Of a stretch of 64,000 bases of DNA, positions 12,020 through 23,648 are shown piece after piece. Origin of the DNA: Henricia sp. BOLD:AAB3569 (taxonomy: Eukaryota > Echinodermata > Asteroidea > Spinulosida > Echinasteridae); the NCBI GenBank assembly GCA_037783545.1, contig JBBELK010000690.1, forward strand, positions 62,001 to 126,000. Reading direction: 5' to 3'. The translations under genes and the position numbers were made by a program. Numbering within the stretch: the stretch's first letter is position 1; each line of letters begins with the position of its first letter. The notes under the pieces are model-generated. The model saw only the letters and a program-made list of their open reading frames with translations, was not told where the DNA came from and searched no databases.

Positions 12020-12202
12020 GCCTACACCCTCTTTACACTTGATCCCGAGCTCGGGGTCGAACACCGAGCTCGGGATCAGCCCCGGATCACAAACTGAGTG
12101 TAAACGCTCTCAGGACCAAATTGGCCCCGGATCAGACCCCGAGATTTTGGTCTCGCGTTGGCGGAGGGTTCGATCCTGAGCTCGGTACCAGTTTGCGGTT
12201 AG

Positions 12203-13086
12203 GCATAAAAAAAAAAAATGTTATGTTGGCGTAACGGGCCCCCAAAAATAGGGTAGGTAGGTCGGGATTTTTTTTTTTTAATTTTTTTTATTTTCTCCCA
12301 GCAACGAAAATGACATGTTTTCTAATTGTTTAAGCCGGTATTTTCCAATGTCTTTGTATGGACCCGCTTCTTCCTTTGACGATTGTATTTTCAGCACCGT
12401 GTACCCCACCTTGACATCGTCGGCGCAGCTGTACGCTTCGGAACCGCGCTCCATGTTGATGCGACTAGAACACGGGGCCGGGTCGCCGGGGTCACAAAAT
12501 AGTTTACAATTTTTAGAATGTACATGTATATATATCAGTTTTTATTGTGTAAAATGCTGAAAAAATAATTAAAATAATTTATATTGTAACAAACTATTTT
12601 TTAAACACAAAATAAATAGCCAAATATTTTAAATTTTGTATGTAGCTGTCCGCGCCGTGCAACAGTCTAGGACGAGGCTACCATATTTTTCATGTAGAGC
12701 TCCTTCGGTTCAGCGAGCGTGAGGCTGCTCTCTGAGTAGGAGTCGGGGACGCGACTATACATGTACAATATACTTGGTGCATCTCCGTATCGATATCACA
12801 CCCGTACATATCATGTACATTGTTGTAGAGCCTGCGCAATCTTCTGCTGCATGTTCGATCGTTGGTGCAACAATGTGCACTCCAAAGTTCCACGCGCGCA
12901 AAGTTCCAGACAAGTCAATACAACAATGAGAAACGGTCAGAAATGGTTTCAAACATATTTATAACGCATTTATATAGATTTTAATCATTAAATTTCTTCC
13001 CTTGAAAAAAATAAAAATATCCAGGGTCGGCCGTATTTTTAGGGTCGGTCGGGTTACGCCAACATAACAATTTTTTTTTTTATGCC
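12203..13086. mobile_element. GTTATGTTGGCGTAAC inverted-repeat element
   Basis: The left arm reads AGGCATAAAAAAAAAAAATG then TTATGTTGGCGTAACGGG. The complement of the right arm reads AAGGCATAAAAAAAAAAAAT then GTTATGTTGGCGTAACCCG, followed on both by a CCCTAAAAATA-like block and AGGTCGG. Arms of about 60 bases; non-coding interior. Confidence 0.8.
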
Positions 13087-13318
13087 TTAGATAAGCAATT
13101 ATTCTTTACCATATCCTGCCGCATCCGCTCCACAGGGAGCGGATGCCCACGAAATTCAAGTGGCCTTGTACACTGTACATGTACATGTACCGTACCGGGT
13201 ACAACCCATGCATACACACAATACACGTACCGGTAGAGCATGACCTTTTACTGCAACTTCAGGCACCACGCTCGAGATCAACTACAGAATGTAAACGCGG
13301 CACTCAGGATCATTGCGG

Positions 13319-14141
13319 TTAAAGGTACACACTGGCCTACTGTTTACATGATTTAGTGATTTAGCAGCATTGACAATACTTTTTTGATGGTCGTTGTGAA
13401 AAAAGATCATCAAAATATCCCGTAATTTACTAAAGAAGTGCAAAATTAATAAAAACGGTCAAAAGACGGGTTATACGCTTTACCAGCCGTTGCAACTACG
13501 CGCGAGCCTCACGATTTTGTCACAAACGATTCGCTCTTCTCCTGCTCAGGATATCTCCAATTTTTTGCTCACGATTTCACTGGACAGCTTGACGACCGAA
13601 TAGGAATTTCCGTTTTCTTTTGAGGAGTTGGCATCATGTATTTTCTTCACGAACGTACACCAAAGCAACACGCCCGTGTGTGTGTGCACTCAGGCTATTT
13701 GCCGTGCTGCGCGGGGCAAATATTCTACACTCCACGGTAGCCTCCCGTTCTCCGGACTCTCGAAACAAACAATTATGTTCAAATTTTCATACTTATGTTT
13801 AACTTTGTTTCATACCTGTCTAGTCTCTCTTTTGTCAATTACTTATAAATATTGGGGGAAAATCAGAGTTGAATTTGGTGCAGTTCTGCAGTAACAAACT
13901 TTTATACGGCTGGAAATACAACTACATGTAACTCACAAGACCACGTGACTTTTCGGAACCAGAATTTGGTTCCGAAAAGTCACGTGACCTTGAATTTTTC
14001 AAAAGTGCTCAAAAATGGCTATTTGACGGCGTCTTTTCAGGATATATCTAATTTACTCTCGAAGGCGCTTCAGAATAATGTACAATGTATGGGTCTATTT
14101 CGAGCCCAAAATAGCCCAACAAAGCCGGTGTGTTCCTTTAA
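13319..14141 (+). mobile_element. TTAAAGG(T/G)ACACAC element, copy 1
   Basis: The ends read TTAAAGGTACACACTGGCCT and, complemented, TTAAAGGAACACACCGGCTT. Other copies lie at 22590-23431 and 34412-35085, both in the opposite orientation, and share the whole interior. A 50-base near-perfect palindrome with CACGTGAC at both ends lies at 13941-13990. Non-coding. Confidence 0.85.
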
Positions 14142-14209
14142 CACTGGCGCATTCTTATCAGGGGATCAATCTTGATCTCGAGCTCGGGACCAGTGTAAAC
14201 ACAGTGTTA

Positions 14210-14345
14210 GGGGGCAAGTGGTACATAAAGTATACATGTACATGTACTAATTCTTAGTCAAGATTACATACATGTACATACCGTACTGTACATGTACGTA
14301 TCTCTTAAATGTAAATTTGCTTGCAGTACATGTACAGGTGTACAT
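14210..14345. repeat. TACATG-rich simple sequence
   Basis: Dense ACATGTACATGTAC-type self-complementary hexamers. The same motif is scattered over the whole window and is a hallmark of this genome's background. Confidence 0.6.
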
Positions 14346-14767
14346 ATGCTCAGATTATGTCCTGAAATCTCTTGGAATTTTTGTACTGTACATTAAATTA
14401 ATTTTTACAATGTCCATTGTTAAATAAAAATACAGTAAATGTTATTAGAGATTAGGCCAAGAAGAAAAAAATAGCTGGGTTTCCTATTACCTGCCCCAAC
14501 CTAGAAAATCATGCAGAACCTATATCTTTTTGCTCAAAAATCAATAAAAAATAAAAACTTATTGTGCCTACATGTACGTACCTACTTGGTAAAACCTAAA
14601 TTTAGTTTACATGTACATGTACATCACCTTTATTTTTTTTACCCTGTCAAAGCATGAAAAGGTGGCTCACTCTTGTACGGTATATTTGCAATGTTGTAAT
14701 GTGCAAGTGGTAACAAACATACTGACCGTCATCCAAAATGATTCAAACCGGCCATTCAACACTGGCT

Positions 14768-14839
14768 AGCTCGGTGGTCGAGTGGTTAAGACATCTGCCT
14801 TGTTTGCAGGAGGTTGTGGGTTCAAATCCCACCTGAGCA
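14768..14839 (+). tRNA. tRNA-Thr(UGU)-like unit in a repeat (copy 1)
   Basis: A 72-base cloverleaf can be drawn. The acceptor pairs 6 of 7 (AGCTCGG with CTGAGCA). The D arm has box A TGGTCGAGTGG, the anticodon stem TCTGC/GCAGG encloses loop CTTGTTT (anticodon TGT), and the T arm GTGGG/CCCAC is perfect with loop TTCAAAT. A second copy with the same flanks is at 21425-21496 on the - strand, so this is a repeat family with a tRNA head. Whether either copy is transcribed as a tRNA cannot be told. Confidence 0.6.
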
Positions 14840-15419
14840 CGCTATCAAGTTTTTCATAGTGTCTCGGAAAAGCACTGAGTATACTAATATATGTCGGTTA
14901 AGGGCAAAACAAACGCTAATTAACATTTATTCTCCCGACGCAAGCTAAATCAATTACTGAAGAAAAATCAGCAGAAGTTGGTAACATTTGAATCAAGTTT
15001 GAATTTAAGATTCAAAAATATGAAAAAATAGGCCTGTCCAGTGTGGGAATTTCACTGAGGCCACGGAGGCCATTGCCTCCGTTGCCCCTGGTCTTGCCTT
15101 GGTGCCCTTTTGCAATACTCTCACAGACTTTTTGATTTTCCAATGGAAGTGCCCTTTCTAAACACAAGAATGGCAGTGCCCCTTCGGTAATGAAATTCCT
15201 ACCCTGCCTGTCCCATGTTTTTTTTTGTTTTAATTAATAAAAACAAATGTTTAGGCCTACAATGTTCTTTTAGCATAAATTTTTCTTTTTATAGGCTTAC
15301 TGCAAATGCTGGAGCCTAAGTTTTTCAACATTTCAGCTACTGTACATGTACCAAGGACAAAAAAAAAGTCACATTCATGATTTTATTCACAGAAGAACTT
15401 CTATTTTAGAAGAACTGAT

Positions 15420-15900
15420 ATACCCCTTTTCCACTACCAAATCTCCGGTTATCTCAGGGTTAACGGCAAGCCTTAACCCAGAGATACCCCGGGGCGGCAC
15501 GAGCGTTCCCACAACTCTTTTTCCGCCTTTGGTTAAGACAAAAAATTTGGCCATTACCCCGGGGTTCATTAACCCTGCCAGCGACCAGGGTTAAGGATAC
15601 ATATTATATAGCAATCTCGGGGTTAACGGCCGAACCCCGGGGTAAGCATTGTAGTGGGAAACTAAGCAGGGTTAAGTGTTCCACAGGCATCAGCCTCTCT
15701 AAAGTGTTAGCCTCTCTAAAGTGTTAACCCGGGGCAAGTTTGCCCCGAGTTTAGCGAAACTCTGGGTTAATGAAACAAATGGGAACAGAACTCTGGGTTA
15801 ACGAACCTGGGGGGTAAGAAAAGCTTAACCCGGGGTAAGAAAAGCTTAACCCGGGGCAGGAAATCTACAGGTTAAGCAGTTTGTAGTGGGAAATGGGTAT
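15420..15900. mobile_element. TACCCCTTTTCCACTAC inverted-repeat element
   Basis: It begins TACCCCTTTTCCACTACC and ends GTAGTGGGAAATGGGTAT. The arms contain many GGTTAA(C/G), AACCCGGGG and CCCCGGGGT palindromic blocks. No coding capacity. Confidence 0.75.
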
Positions 15901-16856
15901 TACTGTGCTTATTTAAGTTAAAACATCTTAATGTTGGCAAAAACATCAGTTTGCAATCATGCAATGCAAGTATGCATCCCTGCAGTGTCAAGTTCACCAC
16001 AATATCCTGCATACTGTTCAAATCAAAAATAAAACAAAACCAAATTCTGGGTCATACAGCCTTGACCCCCTTCTGGATAAAGTTAATGCTTCCCTGGAGA
16101 TAACAGGGTTGCCACCATCAATTGCTAAACAACTGCTGTATTATGGTTGCATTATCATTGGGATAGACATACTGTGTTCATGTACCATGTACATACCACT
16201 GCACACATGAACAGTTTAATCAAGGGTTTCCCTTAACTTATTTTTTTACTCGCCCGCCGGACCAGTAAACCAACATTTTAGGTAGTCCGCAAGCTGTTTC
16301 ACTAGCCCGCATGTTTTTACCCATTTTTTTATAAATTTCTTCTTTTTGTACCAACATCTATCGAGTGTGGAATTTTGCAAAGAAAAGGCTTTGGTTTTAT
16401 TTTCAGCGGTACAGAACGACTTATTAAAGCATCAGTAGGCACATTTGATGAGGGAAAAAATAATAGTGAAAAAAAAAACTTGAATATTTTACTATAGAAA
16501 CAAACAGAAACAACATGTACATGTAGCAGGAATAACTTTACTAGGAAAAACTTTGTTCTCATGTGTTTTGTAAAGGTCTGGTAATTGCCAAGTATTAAAT
16601 TCTTTCCAAATGTAAAAATAAACCTACATGTAGTAGTTTTCCATTTCTTTTTCATCTATTACTTTTAAAAGCTTCTAATCGTTCCAAAAATTCCGTTTAC
16701 GAACACCCTGTGCTGGCCGTGCGCGTGTGGTTAGCATCATGGTTAATGTGCATGTGTACACATTATACATATAGTGTGTAAACAAACCGGATGAATGTCC
16801 GGACATGCATGTACCCACTGCATGTACATGTACATGTATGTATCGATACATTCAGT

Positions 16857-17208
16857 GGGGTACCGTGGCCGAGTGGTTAGGGCCACTTGCAATCATGGGT
16901 GAAAACTTGGGGTTGCGGGTTCGAATCCGTCTGCGGTACCTGTGCCCTTGGGCAAGGCACTCAACCACACTTGCTCCATCCTTCGAAAGGGATTTAAAGC
17001 CGTTGGTCCAGTGTGTTAGGTAATTGGTAACGCACTCTAAAGATCCCAGAGCATTCTTTCGTAAAGAGCAAGAGGATTCCCCGGTGTCTCTGGCCATTTC
17101 TAATTCTAATTCTTCATGGGTTTCCTCACGCTTACGAGTGACAGTGAAATGAGCACTATTGAGGAATCCTTGGTATGAATACCAGAAAGAAATAATAATA
17201 ATAATAAT
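16857..17208 (+). mobile_element. tRNA-derived SINE, family A, copy 1 (full length)
   Basis: It opens with a tRNA-like head (GTGGCCGAGTGGTTAGGG for box A, GGGTTCGAATCC for box B), with the long variable region of a Ser/Leu-type tRNA. The central block is TGTGCCCTTGGGCAAGGCAC then TCAACCACACTTGCTCC. The tail is conserved (GGAATCCTTGGTATGAATAC, AGAAAGAAATAATAATAATA). Other copies are at 20811-21140 (5' truncated), 40161-40507 and 62353-62696 (both - strand). It would be copied by a LINE reverse transcriptase. Confidence 0.9.
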
Positions 17209-17260
17209 GTGCCATTGTTCCTTCCCCCATGTATTATGGTCATACATGTACATGTACATG

Positions 17261-17388
17261 GGTTGCGTTCCAAACACACACGAACGTTGCCAACGTTCGC
17301 CACTGGTTTCAGTGCTTTTGTGCACGCGGCTATGGAAAGCCTGGTACCTGTTGTTTGCCAACGTTGGAACGTACGTGGAACGCAACCA
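17261..17388. repeat. GGTTGCGTTCCAAAC palindromic element
   Basis: It begins GGTTGCGTTCCAAACACACA and ends ACGTGGAACGCAACC, with CAACGTTCGCC and CAACGTTGG inside. A related but larger and interrupted member is seen at 35985-36980, and a diverged interior at about 22090-22190. Confidence 0.6.
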
Positions 17389-18482
17389 TGTGTTCGTTCA
17401 TGCACTAATTTTTCTGCGCAAACCATGCGTGCGCGCAATTTGTTTACCAATTTGTTTTACGCAGCTGTCGAATGTTCGTCAATTATCTCGATGTACATGT
17501 TGTGTACGGTACGTGCGGTCGCGGTCGAAAACGAAAGGCTATTTGTTCGGTGAAAAATACCAAGCCGACTTCTGAGTAACAAATCACGGACTTCGCGTGT
17601 TCGAGCATATGTCGCACATCGTCTGGTTTTGGTGCCGGTGCCGCAGACGTACGGTACGGGTGGGCATCAGACACATGGTATTTGACATTCGCGCGCGCCT
17701 GCTGCATGGCCGCCCTGCATGCCCTACCTGGCGCGGCGACCGGCCGGCCACTGACTGCGCTACATGTAGTGTGATTTCTACCTTGAAGGTGGAACTTCCC
17801 GCGCAGGAGTTGTATTTTTCTCCACGATTACCTGTCATCTTCTTGTCCCGACCCCCGGTCCCGACCTAAGTGAATTATTTTCTGTAGGATCGCCGTCTTT
17901 TATATTTTTTTCGTATTCCCGGTTATGGTCGCGTTTTTGAAGATCCTGCAATTGGGTCCCAAACCTCGGCGCCAGATAAATAGTGCCACACAAGACTGTT
18001 TTAATACGGACGTATGTACCGGGTACGGGGTGTCCGTACATGTACGTTCACAGTGGCATGAACACATTTTTATTGCTGAAATTGCGTGCGCGGTCGCGAG
18101 CGGCCTTAATTGTGGTAATCGGTGGCAAATGCACCGGACTGGAGGCCCCAAAATTATGGATATCAACAGGAGAAATTCCTAAATTAAAAACTCATGGGGA
18201 CTGAAGTTTTTTGTGTAAAATCCACCGTACATGCCTTTCTGAAATATGGTCAACCTTGTTAACTCGCCCGCCGGACTACAAAGAGAAGGGTTTTGACTCG
18301 CCCGCCGCTGTTTTCACTCGCATTTGGCGAGCGGGCGACCGCTACATGTAAGGTCGAACCCTGTTAATGAAGCTGCAGTACAAATTAAAACTAGGCCTAA
18401 TATGCAGAACTGTACACATCCTGCGATAAAATATCTTGGGATCTCAAAAAGTCGGATAGCACTTCCAGAGCTCCGTAGTACT

Positions 18483-18592
18483 GCAAAAGGAGTTGTCCGT
18501 GAAAACGTCTTTCTTTGCCCAGTTTCCGGACAAAATGGCGGCACCCATAGCCATTCTTTGTGAAGTTCGTATTCGATTTTCAGCGGGTCAAA
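18483..18592. repeat. Half copy of the CCATTCTTTGTGAAGTTCG repeat
   Basis: The stretch with TTTGCCCAGTTTCCGGACAA, AATGGCGGCACCCATAGCC and TTTTCAGCGGGTCAAATT matches one arm of the inverted-repeat element that runs off the right end of the window (63790-64000). Confidence 0.6.
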
Positions 18593-18710
18593 TTACTTGT
18601 TATACTTGTTTACAAGTTACACTTGTTCAGCACAATGTCTTTTGTTTCTTGGGTGTACTACATGTAGTTCCCTAAAATTACGGCATGATGGCACAAAATT
18701 ATATGTTTAA

Positions 18711-18856
18711 TAGACCGTATCGAATCGCTGCCATTTCGTGGGCCACCTTTTGTTATCTAAACCGTTCAACAATGGAAGCACAACATGTGCAACCATGCAT
18801 GTCCTCAGGGAACAAAGAAACTGGCCCACGAAATGGCAGCTATTCGATACGGTCTA
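18711..18856. mobile_element. TAGACCGTATCGAAT fold-back MITE, copy 1
   Basis: 146 bases. It starts TAGACCGTATCGAATCGCTG and ends with the complement TAGACCGTATCGAATAGCTG; the arms continue through CCATTTCGTGGGCCA. The middle has TTTGTTATCTAAACCGTTC and CTCAGGGAACAAAGAAACTG. Other copies are at 44827-44941, 45250-45395 and 46370-46515. Confidence 0.9.
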
Positions 18857-18859
18857 TAT

Positions 18860-20257
18860 GAACTGTATATTTCCATGCATGTACATTTGTACTCGACTCG
18901 TGAATGCACTATGTAAATGTAGGGCAAAAAGACCACTGTACGTACGAACATATATTGCATCCTACTGTATTTTTTCCAGGTAAGCTGGTGCTTGGGTATT
19001 TTTGGCATTCTAGGGCAAACAGTTCAAAATACCCTGCATACCTTTCTCAATTGCATGACTTTTCTGACATTCTTTTCAGTAGATTTACATGTGTCACATA
19101 GGCCCTATGGTACTTGCTCTATGCTGTGCTGGATTATCAAAACGGCCAATTTAACTTTATTACCATGCATTCCATGACTACTTGTAAGGGTTTTTACATG
19201 TATGAAACAATGAAGACATCTTTGGCTGGTGCAATGTGTGGGTTTTTTAATGTAGGCTACACAATAAGTAGCTTCCGATTGGACGACAGAGACACTAAAC
19301 GGTGGGAAAATCTGACCTTGACCATTATTGCAAAAAATTTCCTGTGCTAATAAAATCAGTGTTAACAGTCATGTGATCAGAAAATATGCATTGTCTGATG
19401 TCCGTACAGATCAAACCACGTCGCTATTCTCTACACAAATGCCCAAACACCCCAAGCCCTAGATTTTAAAATTTGGAAGAGAACGCAGAATGAAAAGACA
19501 AAGTAGTCACATGCCCAGTAAAAATGAAAAGCTTGCCAATATCAGCAAGTGAATACACAGCCCTGATTGAAAATTGAGTCAATTGTATGTGGCAGAAATG
19601 TCCACATGATTTCCCCCCACCCCCTCCTCCCCAAAACTGTACACACTAATTTTCTCATAAAAGCAACATCATCCCATAAGGCATGTAGGAACACTTTGCA
19701 TAATATATGTACTGTACCGGTATGTATTTTATATTTTATGAATGCATGTTATTTGTAGAGCTCTGGAAACACTGTACAATGTACCGTACATGTACATTCA
19801 GGTGCGAATCCACATACAATCGCGGACGTCCCTTTGTTCCTCTTTTGTTTGGACGATATTGTTCTCTTTGTTAGACCTCCCTAAAACGTCCACGATTGTT
19901 TGGGAGAACAAGCGCATGTATACGTACATCATGGTGAAGCAACCAAATGACCATATACGGTACATGCCTACTGTACATGTACCCGGTAGCATGTCTGTTT
20001 TGGTGAAATACACATGTACAATGTACATGTAGGCCTACTCTTCATAAAACGCTCAGATCCATTATGCCGATTCACATATAAAATGCAGGGTCAGCCTGAT
20101 CCTGCATGTACATTTAGGCCTACATGTACGTGCATCAGTGTTCAAAATCATGAGGTTTTCATACTTGTCTAGTATGTTTCAATCCTTCATTGAACCATGC
20201 ATTACATGTATTTCACACTTGTTTTTCAAGAACCTGCAGCTTGAGCTTATAATACCA
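18860..20257. other. Non-coding stretch 18.9-20.3 kb
   Basis: No gene or element ends recognised. TACATG-rich around 19770-20130. Confidence 0.4.
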
Positions 20258-20376
20258 GCAGCCGATTTCACGAAACTTTACGCAATTGCGCAAGTCCACT
20301 TACGCCATTACTTGCGCAATAATTTATGGCGTAAGTGGACTTGCGCAATTGCGTAAAGTTTCGTGAAATCGGCTGC
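20258..20376. repeat. Near-perfect hairpin element
   Basis: The left arm starts GCAGCCGATTTCACGAAACT and runs through TTGCGCAAGTCCACTTACGCC. The right arm is its exact or nearly exact complement, ending AAATCGGCTGC. The arms are about 50 bases with a loop of about 15. The near identity of the arms implies recent origin or correction. Confidence 0.85.
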
Positions 20377-20630
20377 AGGTATTTATCTCACCATTTAGAG
20401 TAAAATCAACCATGGGTCAACCAAAGGTCAAACAATTCACACTTGTGCAAATAAGACAATAGATCACATTCACAGGGTTAGAAAATGGGTTATCCATGTG
20501 GGTTATCCATGTGGATAGAGATACACGTTATGCATGCGTGTACGTACTGTATGATAAAAACCAACCCGTGTACAGTACATCTCATGCACACTCTTAGTCT
20601 TGGGAAACAATGAAAAGCTGTATCTAATAT

Positions 20631-21416
20631 CAGGGGTCGAAATTAACCTGAATTTTGTGCTGGTCAGAAGGACCAGTAGACCCGAGAATACTCTACTGGT
20701 CCTGCTGGAAATTTGGTGGTCCACTGGTGCTTTTCAAATTGGCACCGAGATACTGCAATACTTTCTGGTTTTAAAAGGTCATTGAGTGCAGGATGGATGG
20801 CATTGCTTTTTGGGGTTGCGGGTTCGAACCTCCCCGGGTTGCGGGTTCGAACGGCTACGGTACCTGTGCCCTTGGGCAAGGCACTCAACCACACTTGCTC
20901 CATCCTTCGGAAGGGATGTAAAGCCGTTGGTCCAGTGTGTTAGGTAAAATGGAAACGCACTCTAAAGATCCCAGAGCATTCTTTCGTGAAGAGCAAGGGG
21001 GATCATCCCCGGTGTCTCTGGCCATTTATAATTCTAATTCTTCATGGGTTTCCTCACGCTTGCGAGTGACAGTGCAATGAGCACTATTGAGGAATCCTTG
21101 GTATGAATACCAGAAAGAAATAATAATAAATAATAATAATCCAACACTGGGGCATGTCTGGAGAGGTCGGAGAAAGAAATGAAGTTATCTGAAAATGTCT
21201 AAAGCGATCAGGAATTATTTGTGGTAACCAGGATTTTTTTGCATTGAGTAAGAAATGTTTATACTGTGGATTAGGCATCGGGGAACGTTTGCGTGAGTCA
21301 GGAAATGTTTTCACTGGTCCATCGGACCAGCATTTTTGACAGATCTACCAGTAGTGGTCCTTCTGATTTTTTACTGGTCTCGGACCACAGGACCGCAGTG
21401 CTAATTTCGACCCCTG
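20631..21416. mobile_element. hAT-like element with CAGGGGTCGAAATTA ends
   Basis: It begins CAGGGGTCGAAATTAACC and ends GCTAATTTCGACCCCTG. The interior repeats TCAGAAGGACCAGTAGACC-like sequence in opposite orientations. The flanks CTAATATC and GTAATAGC match at 6 of 8 positions, as expected of a worn 8-bp hAT duplication. It landed in the tRNA-Thr-like repeat (its two halves are 21425-21500 and about 20590-20630 on the - strand) and was itself hit by a SINE (20811-21140). Confidence 0.75.
20811..21140 (+). mobile_element. SINE family A, copy 2 (5' truncated)
   Basis: It starts within the tRNA-like head at GGGGTTGCGGGTTCGAAC, which is duplicated once, and keeps the central and tail blocks to the (TAA)n end. 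Inserted in the hAT-like element 20631-21416, so it is younger than that element. Confidence 0.85.
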
Positions 21417-21424
21417 TAATAGCA

Positions 21425-21496
21425 TGCTCGGGTGGGACTCGAACCCACGACCTCCTGCAAACAAGGCAGACGTCTTAACCACTCGACCACCAAGCT
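21425..21496 (-). tRNA. tRNA-Thr(UGU)-like unit in a repeat (copy 2)
   Basis: Same cloverleaf as 14768-14839: AGCTTGG with CCGAGCA acceptor, anticodon loop CTTGTTT, perfect GTGGG/CCCAC T stem. The block with ATTTATTCTCCCGATGCAAG lies upstream of the tRNA unit here (about 21555-21600) but downstream of it in copy 1 (about 14925-14965), as expected if the parent was a tandem array. Confidence 0.6.
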
Positions 21497-21599
21497 AACC
21501 GGTGTTACATGTATATGGCCGGTTCAAATAATTTTGCAACAGGGATCGCAATTACTGTAATCAGTAATTGATTTAGCTTGCATCGGGAGAATAAATGTT

Positions 21600-22589
21600 A
21601 ATTAGGGTTGTCTTGACATTTTTCTAAAACATGGATTTTTTTTCCAACTTTGCCCTGTTTTATGGCCTATACATTGTAGAGGAAGTAACCACAAGTGTAT
21701 AGTGTGCATGTCAACAAAGAAACAAACCTTTGACCTAGCAGCTAAAACTACACAGCCTGATTGCTGGGAAGCTAAAGTTAGTCAAGGACGCACAGCAATT
21801 AATCTATGCCAAACATCTGTTTGATATGAGACTGGGCGCTGTCACATCAACCTGCCAAATGACAATCCCTGCAGGAAGGTAATCTTAATGGGATTTCATG
21901 CCTGCCGTCTTTTTTATCAAGAATGCCTGATGCCAAGTGTCCGCCTACTGCACAAGCAGTTTTGCACAAAATGCATTGACATGGACAAAAAAGCCTGTTA
22001 AAGAAATAACTGATGCTGCGGTTGAAAAGACAAACATATACATTGTATGTATGGCAGTACTTGAGATGTAATTTCATGGTTCTGTATCAACACAACACCA
22101 GGGCTTCATTACCAACATTCACCACTGGCTGCAGTGTTTTTGTGCACTCGTCTACGGAATGCTGTGTACTAGTTGTTTGCAAACATTCTAAAAGTTGGCA
22201 AAGTTTGCTGGATCGTGAAAAACATTTTTCCATTCACCGCAAAAATTCCCTACCCTCTGCAAATACATGTATGTTCGCACTGCCAATATTAGCTGATCAC
22301 CACAACCTTTTTTGATTGCCGCAAAAACACATTGCTTAGTGCAAATATTTCCACTCGCCTTAACAAATTTTCATTCACCGAATGTACATGTACATACATG
22401 TACGTATATCTATTTCCCACCAACTAAAAACATTTCTTGCCTACCGCAAGCATTTCTTGCATGCTGCAAAACAATTCTCACATGGTGCAAAAATTTTCTG
22501 CGTACCAAACTTATAATTACTAAATATTCAAATACATGTAATTAAAGAGCTTTTCAGATTTTTTTCAGAAAATTGATTTCATGTTAACC
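21600..22589. other. Non-coding stretch 21.6-22.6 kb
   Basis: No gene. The segment about 22090-22190 resembles the interior of the GGTTGCGTTCC element. About 22200-22510 has loosely periodic TTGC(C/T)(T)ACCGCAA and CATTCACCGCAAA motifs. Confidence 0.35.
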
Positions 22590-23431
22590 TTATAGGAAAC
22601 ACCGGCTTTGTTGGGCTATTTTGGGCTCGAAATAGACCCATAAATGTACATTATTCTGAAGCGCCTTCGAGAGTAAATTCGATATATCCTGAAAAGACGC
22701 CGTCAAATTTAGCCGTTTTTGAGCACTTTTGAAAAATTCAAGGTCACGTGACTTTTCGGAACCAAATTCTGGTTCCGAAAAGTCACGTGGTCTTGTGAGT
22801 TAGTTGTATTTCCAGCCGTATAAAAGTTTGTTACTGGCAGAACTGCACTAAATTCAACTCTGATTTTCCCCCAATATTTATAAGTAATTGACAAAAGAGA
22901 GACTATTTATACAGGTATGAAACAAAGTTAAACATAAGTATGAAAATTCGATCATAATTGTTTGTTTCGAGAGTCCGGAGAACGGGAGCGAGCGCGTGCT
23001 ACGGCAGGCTACCGTGAAGTGTAGGATATTTGCCCCGCGCAGCACGGCAAATAGCCCGAGTGCACACACACACGGGCGTGTTGCTCCGGTGTACGTTCGT
23101 GAAGAAAAAACATGATGCCAACTCCTCAAAAGAAAACAGAAATTCCTATTCGGTCGTCCGGGCTGTCCAGAGAAATCATGAGCAGAAAAATGGAGATAAC
23201 CTGAGCAGGAGAAGAGCGAATCATTTGTGACAAAGTCGTGAGGCTCGCGCGTAGTTGCAATGGCTGGTAAAGCGTATAACCCATCTTTTGACCGTTTTTG
23301 TTAATTTTGCACTTCTTTAGTAAATTACGGGATATTTTGATGATCTTTTTTCACAACGACCATCAAAAAAGTATTGTCAATGCTGCTACATCACTAAATC
23401 ATGTAAACAGTAGGCCGGTGTGTACCTTTAA
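22590..23431 (-). mobile_element. TTAAAGG(T/G)ACACAC element, copy 2
   Basis: Reverse-oriented copy of 13319-14141 over its full length. It includes the CACGTGAC palindrome (about 22744-22792), the GAAGAGCGAATC block and the CGACCATCAAAAAAGTATTG block near the other end. Confidence 0.85.
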
Positions 23432-23648
23432 CAATCATGTAAAATACATGTACCGGGGTACCTCCCCAAAATACTATCCATGGGAAGAAAACAAAAAATT
23501 TGCAATCTCCGATTTGGAGGTGGAAGCTAAGTAAAAGGTTGGTGCAATCACTGCACTGCTTTAAAATGTAACCAGACAAATTAGTTTACAAAACACCAGG
23601 GTTTTTTTTGTTTTTTTTGGGGGGAAAATATATGGATTAAGAGCGGGA

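Larger units (their letters stand above)
12020..14210. mobile_element. Outer element of a three-part transposon nest
   Basis: The left arm has CTTTACACTTGATCCCGAGC and the right arm, complemented, GTTTACACTGGTCCCGAGCT. The left arm also has an inner GAGCTCGGG palindrome. The space between them is almost filled by two other inverted-repeat elements (12203-13086 and 13319-14141). The exact outer ends are uncertain. Confidence 0.5.
16221..18362. mobile_element. Possible outer element with ACTCGCCCGCCGGA arms
   Basis: CTCGCCCGCCGGAC occurs near the left limit (16249) and at 18263 and 18297. The limits read CAAGGGTTTCCCTTAA and, complemented, CAGGGTTCGACCTTA, a weak hAT-type match. It encloses a SINE (16857-17208) and a palindromic element (17261-17388). 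Confidence 0.35.

Noticed and set aside
16852-17385. 177-codon - strand open frame
   Set aside because: Runs antisense through a SINE and a palindromic element; the same frame reappears in other SINE copies.
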